Source: Kluyvera genomosp. 3
GTDB taxonomy: Bacteria > Pseudomonadota > Gammaproteobacteria > Enterobacterales > Enterobacteriaceae
Reading direction: 5' to 3'
DNA length: 64,000 bases
NCBI GenBank assembly: GCA_002211745.1
Contig: CP022114.1
Location: forward strand, 992,001 to 1,056,000
The notes below the pieces were generated by a model. It saw only the letters and a program-made list of their open reading frames with translations, was not told where the DNA came from and did not search any database. Positions 41,677 through 52,390 of this stretch are shown here, piece by piece. The first letter of the stretch is position 1. Every line of letters starts with the position of its first letter. Made by a program: the position numbers and the translations under genes.

Positions 41677-41969
41677 GGAGCGTCCATATATGTTACCTCG
41701 CGCCCGACCCGAAAGCCGTAAGGGATAAGCTGAGGGAACCGCGAAGCGGCGATTTTGCCGCCAGAGCCCGGGGGTGCAGGGGCGGCGGCGACTGGCCGCC
41801 CCTTGCGCGCTCCCTGCGCCCGTGGAATTTATGTGGCGGGAACCGGATAAGGAGCGCAACGGAGTGATCAATCCAAATACATCTCCCTCCTAACTGATCA
41901 CTGTCGCCGGGGAACTGTCTATAAGAGACAATTGCGGGGAGTGGCCGCTCGCGTCAACGCTCCGGGCCA

Positions 41970-43396
<1,427 letters not shown>

Positions 43397-43413
43397 TTAC
43401 CTCGCTAATAAAT

Positions 43414-44871
43414 TTATGAAATCTGTGCGGCTGCGGCATTGACTGGCGCGCTAGCCTGACGTTTGCGTGCTTCAGCGGCGGCGTCTTCTACCGGAATGTC
43501 CTCAAAGCCGAGGATCAGCGTCAGTACGAACGACAGCACCACTGCCAGCGCCATCACGCCGAACACCCAGACGATGGTCATCGGGTTAGCCGGGTCGAAG
43601 AACTGCACGCTGGTAAACAGCCCCGGCGCGGCCATGGAGTGGCTGGCCAGCCCGGCGATACCTGCGACCGCGCCACAGATAAAGCCGCTAATCAGGCTGG
43701 CGATCAGCGGACGCTTCAGGCGTACGGCGACCCCGTACAGCGCCGGTTCCGAAATGCCAGCCAGAATGGCGGACGCGGCGGCGGCCAGCGCGGTCTGGCG
43801 TAGTTCCGGGTTTTTGGTTTTCCACGCGACCGCCAGCGACGAACCGCCGAGCGACAGGTTGGCGCCGATTTCTGACGGCATCACCATCCCTTCTTTGCCG
43901 GTTTCGGCGATGGTCTGAATGATGGTCGGCGTAAACACGCGGTGCATCCCGGTCATTACCAGCAGCGGCCACAGCGCGCCCATAATGGCGACCGACAGCC
44001 AGCCCAGATAGCCGTGAATGGTGTACACCAGCGCGGAAATGGCGCTACCGATCCAGATCCCAATCGGGCCAATCAGCAGGATCGCCAGCGGCGCGGCGAT
44101 CAGTACGATCAGCATGGGTTTGAGGAAGTTTTTGGTCACGGCGGGCGTAATCCTGTCGACCCAGCGTTCAATGTACGAGAGGCACCAGGTCATCACCAGC
44201 GCCGGGATCACCGTGTAGGTGTATTTCACGGCGGTCACAGGAATCCAGGCAAACTCGACGTGCTCACCCTGCGCGGCTTTCGCCATCAGTTCAATAAAGC
44301 TCGGGTGGACCAGTACCCCGGCGATAGCAATCGCCAGCGACATGTTGGTTTTGAATTTCACCGCCGCAGAGGCGGCGACCATCAGCGGCAGGAAGAAGAA
44401 TGCGCCGTCGCCGATGACGGTCAGAATAGTAAGCGTCGGCGCGCCTTTTGGCAGCACGCCGGTCATTTCGAGGATCATCGCCAGCAGCTTAACCATCGAT
44501 CCGCCGATAATCGCCGGGATCAGCGGCGACATGGTGCCGATCAGCGCATCGAGGATCCCGGCGCCAATGCGACGCAGGGTCAGCTTCGGTTTCCCGACCG
44601 GAGCGGCTGGCTGCATGTCGTTCGGCAGCAAGTTGACCACTTCACGGAAGGCCTGCGAGACGGTGTTGCCAATAATCACCTGGCACTGGCTGTCGGTGCG
44701 TACCACGCCCATCACGCCGCTGATGCCTTTAAGCGTTGCGCTATCGACCTGCGTGTCATCTTTCAGCACGAAGCGTAGACGGGTCATGCAGTGCGTGACG
44801 GCGGAGATATTCTCCACGCCGCCAAGCGCGCTCACCACAGATTGCGCCAGAGCCGCATAATTTTTAGCCAT
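43414..44871 (-). CDS. ascF: PTS beta-glucoside transporter subunit IIBC AscF
   Basis: Intact 485-residue enzyme II, same length as E. coli AscF. The N-terminal IIB domain carries the phosphorylated Cys in ISAVTHCMTRLRFVL, followed by a multi-span IIC domain. No IIA domain is present, so it relies on another IIA, probably IIA-Glc. It imports and phosphorylates beta-glucosides hydrolysed by AscB; the operon is repressed by AscG. Confidence 0.96.
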   Translation of the reverse strand: MAKNYAALAQSVVSALGGVENISAVTHCMTRLRFVLKDDTQVDSATLKGISGVMGVVRTDSQCQVIIGNTVSQAFREVVNLLPNDMQPAAPVGKPKLTLRRIGAGILDALIGTMSPLIPAIIGGSMVKLLAMILEMTGVLPKGAPTLTILTVIGDGAFFFLPLMVAASAAVKFKTNMSLAIAIAGVLVHPSFIELMAKAAQGEHVEFAWIPVTAVKYTYTVIPALVMTWCLSYIERWVDRITPAVTKNFLKPMLIVLIAAPLAILLIGPIGIWIGSAISALVYTIHGYLGWLSVAIMGALWPLLVMTGMHRVFTPTIIQTIAETGKEGMVMPSEIGANLSLGGSSLAVAWKTKNPELRQTALAAAASAILAGISEPALYGVAVRLKRPLIASLISGFICGAVAGIAGLASHSMAAPGLFTSVQFFDPANPMTIVWVFGVMALAVVLSFVLTLILGFEDIPVEDAAAEARKRQASAPVNAAAAQIS

Positions 44872-44945
44872 CGGAAAATCCTGTTTTATCAGTAAGGTAC
44901 TTATGGTTCATCTCCTGAATGGTTCAAAAGATGAAACGCTGCATA

Positions 44946-45032
44946 GGAAACCGGTTCCACATAATCATCATGCGTTTATTTTGTTGCTACAAGATCTAAA
45001 TTTTATTTTTGATTGATTCGTGAAACCGATCA
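44946..45032. promoter_or_regulatory. AscG operators in the ascF-ascG intergenic region
   Basis: GGAAACCGGTTCC at 44946-44958 and TGAAACCGATCA at 45021-45032 resemble the LacI-family AscG operator TGAAACCGGTTTCA. They lie between the divergent ascF and ascG genes. Confidence 0.65.
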
Positions 45033-45133
45033 CAGGAAATAACCCTGATGAAAGATTCACCCGTTTCACCATTGCTGAAAATCGCCAGGCGGTGCAGTAC
45101 ACTGCGGACAGATAATTTCTCAAAGGTATGAAT

Positions 45134-46145
45134 ATGACGACGATGCTAGAGGTTGCACGACGGGCGGGCGTATCGAAAGCCACCGTGTCCCGGGTGCTAT
45201 CGGGCAACGGTTATGTCAGTCAGGAGACGAAAGACCGGGTGTTTTTGGCCATCGAAGAGAGCGGCTACCGGCCGAATCTTCTGGCGCGTAATCTGGCCAC
45301 TAAAAAAACGCAGACGCTCGGCCTGGTGGTGACCAACACTCTCTACCACGGCGTGTACTTCAGCGAGCTGCTGTATCACGCGGCGAGCATGACGGAAGAT
45401 CAGGGCGTCGTCTGGTACTCGCGGACGGTAAACACAGCGCCGAAGAGGAACGTGAGGCGATTCAGTATCTGCTCGATTTGCGCTGTGATGGCATTATTAT
45501 TTATCCACGTTTTTTAAGCGTCGACGAAATTGACGATATTATTCAGCAGCAGCAACAGCCGGTGATGGTCATTAATCGTCGTCTGCGCCGAAATAGCAGC
45601 CACTGCGTTTATTGCGATCAAAAATCCTCCAGCCAACAGGCGGTGGAAAAATTAATTACGCTCGGCCATCGCGATATTGCCTTTATTACCGGTTCGCTGG
45701 ATTCCCCGACCGGCGTTGAGCGTCTTTCCGGCTATAAAGATGCACTGGCGAAACACGGCATTACGCTACGTAATGAGCTGATTGTGGAAGGAAAATGGAC
45801 GCCCGCCACCGGCGCGGCAGGTGTCGATATTCTGCGTGAAAGGCAGGTCACATTCAGCGCGCTGGTGGCCAGTAACGATGATATGGCGGTGGGGCAATCA
45901 AGCGGCTTCATGCTCACGGAATAGCGGTGCCGCAGCAGGTATCGGTGATTGGCTTTGACGATATTGCGTTAGCGCCGTATATGATTCCGTCCCTCTCGAG
46001 CGTGCGTATTCCGGTCACGGAAATGATTAAAGAGACGATTCACCGTCTTATTTTTATGCTCGACGGCGGCGATTTTAAATATCAACAAACCTTCCCCGGC
46101 GAATTGATCGAGCGCGAGTCCATCGTCGCCGGCCCACATCGTTAA
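45134..46145 (+). CDS. ascG: LacI-family repressor AscG (two frameshifts)
   Basis: The N-terminal helix-turn-helix MLEVARRAGVSKATVSRVLSG and the periplasmic-binding-protein-like domain (VIGFDDIALAPYMIPSLSSVRIP) are those of AscG, repressor of ascFB. Starts at 45128 and 45134 are both possible; 45134 (MTTMLEV) matches E. coli. One G is lost near 45406 and one near 45894. Corrected length is 337 against 336. Divergent from ascF. Confidence 0.94.
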
Positions 46146-46153
46146 TGTCGTCA

Positions 46154-46183
46154 GCTGTCATCGTCATTAGTGACGATGACAGC
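46154..46183 (+). terminator. hairpin after ascG
   Basis: Perfect 13-bp stem GCTGTCATCGTCA / TGACGATGACAGC with loop TTAG, 8 bases after the ascG stop. The T tract is weak. Confidence 0.75.
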
Positions 46184-46235
46184 CTGTTCCGGCAGACATT
46201 CTTTTAAATCCCTTACGAATCAATGAAATAAAAGT

Positions 46236-46251
46236 TGGCTCGAATAATGCA
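46236..46251 (+). promoter_or_regulatory. sigma-54 promoter of hydN operon
   Basis: TGGCTCGAATAATGCA matches the sigma-54 consensus TGGCACGNNNNTTGCA, with the GG and GC at correct spacing and two mismatches. It is 37 bases upstream of hydN. In E. coli hydN-hypF is a sigma-54/FhlA-dependent operon. Confidence 0.82.
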
Positions 46252-46288
46252 TTCTCCCGCGCAATCACTGTCATAGCTGGAGAAGTTG

Positions 46289-46834
46289 ATGAACCGTTTC
46301 ATCATCGCTGATGCGAGTAAATGTATTGGCTGCCGTACGTGCGAAGTCGCCTGCGTGGTTTCTCACCAGCAGGATCAGGACTGCGCCGCGCTGACGCCAC
46401 AGTCTTTCCTGCCGCGTATTCACGTTATTAAGGGCGTAGATGTTTCTACGGCCACCGCCTGCCGCCAGTGCGAAGACGCGCCGTGCGCCAACGTCTGCCC
46501 GAACGGCGCGATTGTTCGCGACAAAGGGTTTATCCACGTGATGCAGGAGCGCTGCATTGGCTGCAAAACCTGCGTGGTGGCCTGCCCGTACGGCGCCATG
46601 GAAGTGGTGGTGCGTCCGGTTGTGCGCGACAGCGGCGCGGGTCTGAAGGTGCGTGCGGAAAAAGCGGAAGCCAACAAGTGCGACCTTTGCTTCCACCGTG
46701 AAGAAGGCCCTGCCTGTATGGAAGCGTGCCCGACCCACGCGTTGTTCTGCGTAGACCGCAATAAGCTGGAACAGCTTAGCGCGGAAAAACGCCGTCGCGC
46801 CGCGCTGGAAAGCGCTGCGTCTATCTCTCTTTAA
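46289..46834 (+). CDS. hydN: 4Fe-4S electron-transport protein HydN
   Basis: Intact 181-residue ferredoxin-like protein of the HycB/HydN type with four cysteine clusters: CIGCRTCEVAC, CRQCEDAPCANVCP, CIGCKTCVVACP and CDLCFHREEGPACMEACP. It carries electrons associated with formate dehydrogenase H. The start ATG at 46289 matches E. coli; a TTG just before it is not needed. First gene of a four-gene unit with fdhF, hypF and a nickel permease. Confidence 0.96.
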   Translation: MNRFIIADASKCIGCRTCEVACVVSHQQDQDCAALTPQSFLPRIHVIKGVDVSTATACRQCEDAPCANVCPNGAIVRDKGFIHVMQERCIGCKTCVVACPYGAMEVVVRPVVRDSGAGLKVRAEKAEANKCDLCFHREEGPACMEACPTHALFCVDRNKLEQLSAEKRRRAALESAASISL

Positions 46835-46869
46835 TCATCCCTATTTCTCTTTTAACAGGTCTGTTACTG

Positions 46870-49019
46870 ATGAAAAAAATCACGAGTGTATGCCCTTATT
46901 GCGGTGCTGGTTGCAAACTGAAGCTGGTCGTCGACCACGGTAAAATCATTCGCGCCGAGGCGGCTGACGGGCAAACGAACCAGAATGAGCTGTGCCTGAA
47001 AGGCTACTACGGTTGGGATTTTCTGAACGATACCCAACTGCTGACGCCGCGTCTGACGCAGCCGATGATCCGCTATGAAAAAGGGGCAAATTCACCCCCG
47101 TGAGCTGGGATGAAGCCATTCGCTACACCGCGAAACGGCTGAGTGAGATCAAAGCCAAATACGGGCCGCGCGCCATTATGACTACCGGGTCATCGCGCGG
47201 TACCGGTAATGAAACCAACTATGTAATGCAGAAATTCGCCCGCGGCGTGCTGCACACCAATAACGTCGATTGCTGCGCCCGCGTGTGTCACGGCCCATCG
47301 GTTGCCGGGTTGCAGGACGTGCTGGGCAACGGCGCGATGAGCAACAGCATCGGCGATATTGAAAACTCCCGTTGCCTGCTGGTCTTTGGCTATAACTGCG
47401 CGGATTCGCACCCGATCGTGGCGCGACGCGTGATTAAAGCCAAAGATAAAGGGGCGAAAATTATCGTCTGCGACCCGCGCAAAATTGAAACCGCGCGCAT
47501 CGCCGACCAGCACCTACAAATGCGTAACGGTAGCAATATGGCGCTGGTGAATGCCTTTGCCCATGTGCTACTGGAAGAAGAGCTGTACGACAAAGAGTAT
47601 GTTGCGCGCTACACCACCGGGCTGGATGAAATGCGTGAAGTCGTTAAAGACTACGCGCCCGAAGCGGTGGAAGAACTGACCGGTATTCCTGCCGCACAGG
47701 TTCGTCAGGCGATGCGCACTTATGCGGCGGCGCCGTCGGCGACCATCATGTGGGGCATGGGTGTCACCCAGTTCGGCCAGGCGGTCGACGTGGTGAAAGG
47801 GCTGGCAAGCCTGGCGCTGCTGACCGGCAATCTCGGGCGCGAAGCCGTCGGCGTTGGCCCGGTGCGTGGGCAGAATAACGTGCAGGGCGCGTGTGACATG
47901 GGCGTGCTGCCTAATCAGTTCCCTGGCTATCAGGACGTGACGGACCCGCAGGTGCGTGAAAAATTCGCCAATGCCTGGGGGATTGATGCCAGCCTGATGG
48001 ACGACAAAGTCGGCGTGCGCATTACCGAAGTGCCGCATCTGGCGATGGAAGGCAAGATCAAAGCCTACTACATCATGGGCGAAGATCCGCTGCAAACCGA
48101 GGCGGATTTAGGGCTGGTGCGCAAAGGCTTCGAAGCGCTCGATTTCGTGGTGGTGCAGGATATTTTCATGACCAAAACCGCCGAACAGGCGGACGTGCTG
48201 CTGCCCGCCACTTCCTGGGGCGAGCACGGCGGCGTCTTTACCTGCGCTGACCGAGGCTTCCAGCGCTTCGATAAAGCCATTGACGCGAAGTACAACGTCA
48301 AGCGCGACTGGGAGATTATCAGCCTGATTGCCAGCGAAATGGGCTATCCGATGCACTACGACGACAACCAGCAAATCTGGGACGAAATGCGCGAGCTGTG
48401 CCCACTGTTTTACGGCGTGACCTACGAAAAAATGGGTGACATGGGCCACGTGCAGTGGCCTTGCCCAACGCTGGATCATCCCGGCACACCGTACCTGTAT
48501 GAAGGTAATCAGTTTGCTACGCCGGACGGCAAAGGCCATCTGTTCGCCGCACCGTGGCGCGCGCCGGCGGAAACCCCGGATGCCGACTTCCCATTGGTGC
48601 TGTGCACCGTGCGCGAAGTGGGGCACTACTCCTGTCGCTCGATGACCGGCAACTGCGCGGCGCTGCAATCGCTCGCCGATGAGCCCGGCTTTGTGCAGAT
48701 GAACCCGCAGGATGCCAGACTGCTTGGTATCCATGATAAGCAACTGGTGTGGGTTGCCTCGCGTCGCGGCAAGGTAATTAGCCGCGCCTGCGTGAGCGAA
48801 CGTATCAACCGCGGCAGCGTGTATATGACTTATCAGTGGTGGATCGGTGCGTGCAACGAACTCACGCAGGATAATCTTGATCCTATCTCGAAAACACCGG
48901 AAACCAAGTACTGTGCGGTCAAGGTTGAGCCGATTGAGGATCAGAACTGGGCGGAAACCTTTGCGCTGGACAGCTATCAGTTGATGAAAACGCGGCTGAA
49001 AGCGGCAATTAACGGGTAA
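46870..49019 (+). CDS. fdhF: formate dehydrogenase H-type molybdoprotein, cysteine variant (one frameshift)
   Basis: Molybdopterin enzyme oxidising formate to CO2, about 60% like E. coli FdhF by eye. The N-terminal 4Fe-4S site is CPYCGAGCKLK. At the position of E. coli selenocysteine 140 there is an ordinary cysteine codon, TGT at 47286-47288 (CARV-C-HGPSVAG). One G is missing near 47091 (five to four). Corrected length is 716 against 715. It starts 36 bases after hydN and ends 4 bases before hypF; in E. coli fdhF is unlinked. Confidence 0.93.
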
Positions 49020-49023
49020 TCAG

Positions 49024-51245
49024 ATGAGTGCAAACGGCGTGCAGATCCGCATCTGCGGAAAAGTACAGGGGTGGGCTTCCGCCCCTTCGTCTGGCAGCTG
49101 GCGCAGCAGCGCGGCTGCCGGGGCGATGTCTGTAACGACAGCGCGGGGTACTGCTGCGCCTGTACGGCGATGAAGTGGACTTCATCGCCGCGCTGTACCA
49201 GCACTGCCCGCCGCTTGCACGCATCGACAGTACCCAGGTTAAGCCGTTTGACTGGCCGACCATCCCAACCGACTTTACTATCCGCCAGAGCGGAAGTGGG
49301 GCGATGAGCACGCAAATTGTTCCCGATGCGGCGACCTGCCCGGCCTGTCTGGCGGAAATGAACGACCCGCAGGAGCGGCGCTACCGCTACCCGTTTATCA
49401 ACTGCACCCACTGTGGGCCACGTTTTACCATTATTCACGCTATGCCGTATGACCGGCCTTTCACCGTGATGGCGGCATTCCCACTTTGCCCCAGTGCGAG
49501 GCGGAGTATCGCAACCCGTATGATCGACGCTTTCACGCCCAGCCGGTGGCCTGCGGCGAATGCGGCCCGTGGCTGACGTGGCTTAGCGGTAGCCAATGCG
49601 CGCAGAAAGAGGACGCGCTTCAGGCCGCCGTCGCGCTGCTGAACGCTGGCGGCATCGTCGCCGTGAAAGGGATTGGCGGTTTTCATCTGGCCTGCGACGC
49701 CAGCAACGAAAGGGCTGTTGAACGGCTGCGTGCCCGTAAGCATCGCCCGGCGAAACCGCTGGCGGTGATGCTGCCGAATAGCGATGCGCTGCCAATCGAC
49801 GCAAGATCGCTGTTGAACACGCCCGCCGCGCCGATTGTGCTGGTGGATAAAGCGCGTGTGACGGGGCTTTGTGACCTTATCGCGCCGGATCTGGCTGAGG
49901 TGGGCGTGATGCTGCCCGCCAACCCGCTCCAGCATTTGCTGATGCAGGCGCTGGGTCGCCCGCTGGTGATGACCTCCGGCAATTTGAGCGGCAAACCGCC
50001 CGCCCTCAGCAATGACCAGGCGCTGGCGGATCTCGCCGCCATCGCCGACGGTTTTCTGCTGCATAACCGCGATATCGTCCAGCGCATGGACGACTCGGTG
50101 GTGCGCCAGAGCGGCGAGATGCTGCGCCGTTCACGCGGTTTTGTGCCGGATGCGCTGCCGCTGCCGCCGGGCTTTCATCACGTGCCGCCCATGCTGTGTC
50201 TTGGTGCTGATATGAAAAACACCTTCTGCCTGGTCCGTGGTGATCAGGCGGTCGTCAGCCAGCATTTTGGCGATCTGACCGACGACGGTGTTGAAAGCCA
50301 GTGGCAGCAGGCGCTGGGATTAATGCAGGCGATATACGATTTTACGCCGCAGGCCGTCGTCGCCGACGCGCACCGTGGCTACCGTTCCTCACATTGGGCA
50401 GATGCGAGCGCATTGCCGCAGCAACGCGTGCTGCACCACCATGCGCATATCGCCGCCTGTCTGGCCGAGCACGACTGGCCGCTCGACGGGGCGAGGTTAT
50501 TGCGATGGCGCTGGACGGTATCGGAATGGGCGAGAACGGCGCGCTGTGGGGCGGCGAGTGCCTGCGCGTGACCTACCGGGAATGCGAGCATCTGGGCGGC
50601 TTGCCGCCGGTGGCGCTGCCGGGTGCTGACCTGGCGGCGAAGCAGCCGTGGCGCAATCTGCTGGCCCACTGCCTGGCGTTCGTTCCCGACTGGCAGAGCT
50701 TCGCTGAAACCCAACCGCTGCAACAACAAAACTGGCCGTTGCTGAAGCAGGCGATCGCGCGAGGGTTGAACAGCCCACAGGCCTCCTCCTGCGGCCGCTT
50801 GTTTGATGCGGTAGCCTGCGCGCTGGGCTGCGCGCCGCAGATGCTGAGCTATGAAGGCGAGGCGGCGTGTCGGCTGGAGGCGCTGGCGACCAGCTGCCCG
50901 GGCGTCGCCCATCCGGTGACGATGCCGGTGCGTGAAGGCCAGCTAGACCTCGCCACCTTTTGGCAAACGTGGCTGCGCTGGCAGGCGACGCCTGCGCAAA
51001 AAGCCTGGGCGTTTCACGATGCGCTGGCGTGCGGTGTGGCGGCCTTAATGCGTCAACATGCTGAACCAGCGGCAATTTCCACGCTGGCGTTTGGCGGCGG
51101 CGTGCTGCACAACGCGCTGCTGCGCGCGCGGTTAATGCACTATTTACACGATTTCACTTTGCTCTTTCCGAAGCGTTTACCCGCGGGTGATGGGGCGATT
51201 TCATACGGGCAGGCCGTGATTGCGGCAGCTCGTCATCAGCTTTAA
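49024..51245 (+). CDS. hypF: carbamoyltransferase HypF, [NiFe] hydrogenase maturation (four frameshifts)
   Basis: Makes the carbamoyl group that becomes the CN ligands of [NiFe] hydrogenases. Order: acylphosphatase domain ([17 protein letters not shown] in the corrected frame), two zinc-finger-like segments (CPACLAEM...[18 protein letters not shown]...CGECGPW), YrdC-like domain ([18 protein letters not shown]), and Kae1-like C-terminal domain ([24 protein letters not shown]). Single losses near 49070, 49146, 49492 and 50496. Corrected length is about 741 (E. coli 750). Confidence 0.95.
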
Positions 51246-51256
51246 AGGAGTTATTC

Positions 51257-52273
51257 ATGTTGTGGAATGTTCTTCGTCAACAGCCGCGGGCATCGCTGCT
51301 GGTGTTGGTTCTGGTGTTAGCGAACCTACTGGCCTGGGGCTGGGCGTGGCAGTCATTTGGCCATAATGGCGCGCTGATGGCCGCCAGCCTGCTGGCGTGG
51401 GGCTACGGTCTGCGCCATGCGGTGGACGCTGACCATATCGCGGCGATTGATAACGTCACCCGCAAAATGATGCAGCAGGGCAAGCGCCCGTTTGGTGTGG
51501 GGGCCTGGTTCTCGCTCGGCCACTCTTCCATCGTGGTACTGGCGTCGGTGGCGATTGCCGCCACGGCGACCGCCTTCCAGCATAAGATGAGCTGGTTCCA
51601 CGAAACCGGCAGCATTATCGGCACCACGGTTTCTGCCGTGTTCCTGCTGGCGATGGCGCTGGTAAACCTGGTTATCTTACGTGGCGTATGGCGCAGCTTC
51701 CAGGCGCTGAAAAAAGGGGAATCGGTTTCTGCTGACGTCCCGGTGACCGGTGGGTTGATGAATGCGCTGTTCAGCCGTACTTTCCGCCTGATCGGCAAAA
51801 GCTGGCATATGTATCTGGTCGGCTTCCTGTTCGGCCTTGGCTTTGATACGGCAACCGAAATCGGTGTGCTGGGCATCTCTGCCGCCAGCGCTTCCAGCGG
51901 CATGTCGATGTGGTCGATTATGGTTTTCCCGGCGCTGTTCGCGAGCGGTATGGCGCTGGTGGATACGCTGGATAACATCCTGATGGTCGGCGCCTACGGC
52001 TGGGCCTTCAACAAGCCGCAGCGCAAACTGTATTACAACATGACCATTACCGGAGCTTCCGTGGTCGTTGCGCTGTTTATCGGTGGCCTGGAAGCGTTGG
52101 GGCTGATTATCGATAAATTTGACCTGACGGGCGGTATCTGGAGCGGCGTATCGATGCTGAGCGACAACCTCGGCAACGCGGGCTTTGTGGTGATTGGGCT
52201 GTTTGCGCTGTGCTGGCTGGTGTCGATGGTGAACTACCGCTGGCGCAATTATGACGCGCTGGTGGTGCGCTAA
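51257..52273 (+). CDS. HoxN/HupN/NixA-family nickel/cobalt transporter
   Basis: Intact 338-residue inner-membrane NiCoT permease. The signature GLRHAVDADHIAAIDNVTRK and the second motif FGLGFDTATEIGVLGI are both present, with about eight membrane segments. It begins 11 bases after hypF, so it is probably cotranscribed to supply nickel for hydrogenase assembly. E. coli lacks it here. Confidence 0.94.
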   Translation: MLWNVLRQQPRASLLVLVLVLANLLAWGWAWQSFGHNGALMAASLLAWGYGLRHAVDADHIAAIDNVTRKMMQQGKRPFGVGAWFSLGHSSIVVLASVAIAATATAFQHKMSWFHETGSIIGTTVSAVFLLAMALVNLVILRGVWRSFQALKKGESVSADVPVTGGLMNALFSRTFRLIGKSWHMYLVGFLFGLGFDTATEIGVLGISAASASSGMSMWSIMVFPALFASGMALVDTLDNILMVGAYGWAFNKPQRKLYYNMTITGASVVVALFIGGLEALGLIIDKFDLTGGIWSGVSMLSDNLGNAGFVVIGLFALCWLVSMVNYRWRNYDALVVR

Positions 52274-52296
52274 GCGCAGAGAAGCCTCAACCGCAA

Positions 52297-52323
52297 AACA
52301 AAAAAAGCCCCGGGCACCGGGGC
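52297..52323 (-). terminator. terminator of norVW
   Basis: Stem GCCCCGG (52307-52313) and CCGGGGC (52317-52323) with loop GCA, preceded on the plus strand by A-rich sequence that becomes a U tract on the minus strand. It lies 68 bases after norW and may also limit the convergent nickel permease transcript. Confidence 0.85.
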
Positions 52324-52390
52324 AAAATCAGACTTCAGTACTTCCATGTGCTTGAGGGTTAAGTAAAACAGTGGACAGAGCGCTGACTTC

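Larger units (their letters stand above)
40309..41692 (+). mobile_element. IS110-family (IS1111-group) insertion sequence
   Basis: The transposase gene is bracketed by perfect 11-bp inverted repeats ATGGACGCTCC (40314-40324) and GGAGCGTCCAT (41677-41687). Subterminal repeats of this kind are typical of the IS1111 group; the IS110 group has none. Outer borders are approximate because these elements make no target duplication. A third GGAGCGTCC copy (40382-40390) sits just before the transposase start. Confidence 0.75.
39861..41931. mobile_element. 2.07-kb segment with IS50-like inverted ends enclosing an IS110-type element
   Basis: The left end 39861-39879 matches the Tn5/IS50 outside end (CTGACTCTTATACACAAGT) at 17 of 19 positions. 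The right end, read inward on the minus strand from 41931, shares TGTCTCTTATA. The flanks TTTGTGGGG (39852-39860) and ATTGCGGGG, which overlaps the last base of the right end, agree at 7 of 9, a weak hint of a 9-bp target duplication. Between the ends and the inner IS there is no IS50-type transposase, only non-coding DNA. It may be a relic into which the inner IS inserted. Confidence 0.55.

Noticed and set aside
47286-47288. Selenocysteine codon in fdhF
   Set aside because: The codon is TGT (cysteine), so no Sec insertion is needed; the frame break near 47091 is an ordinary G-run loss.
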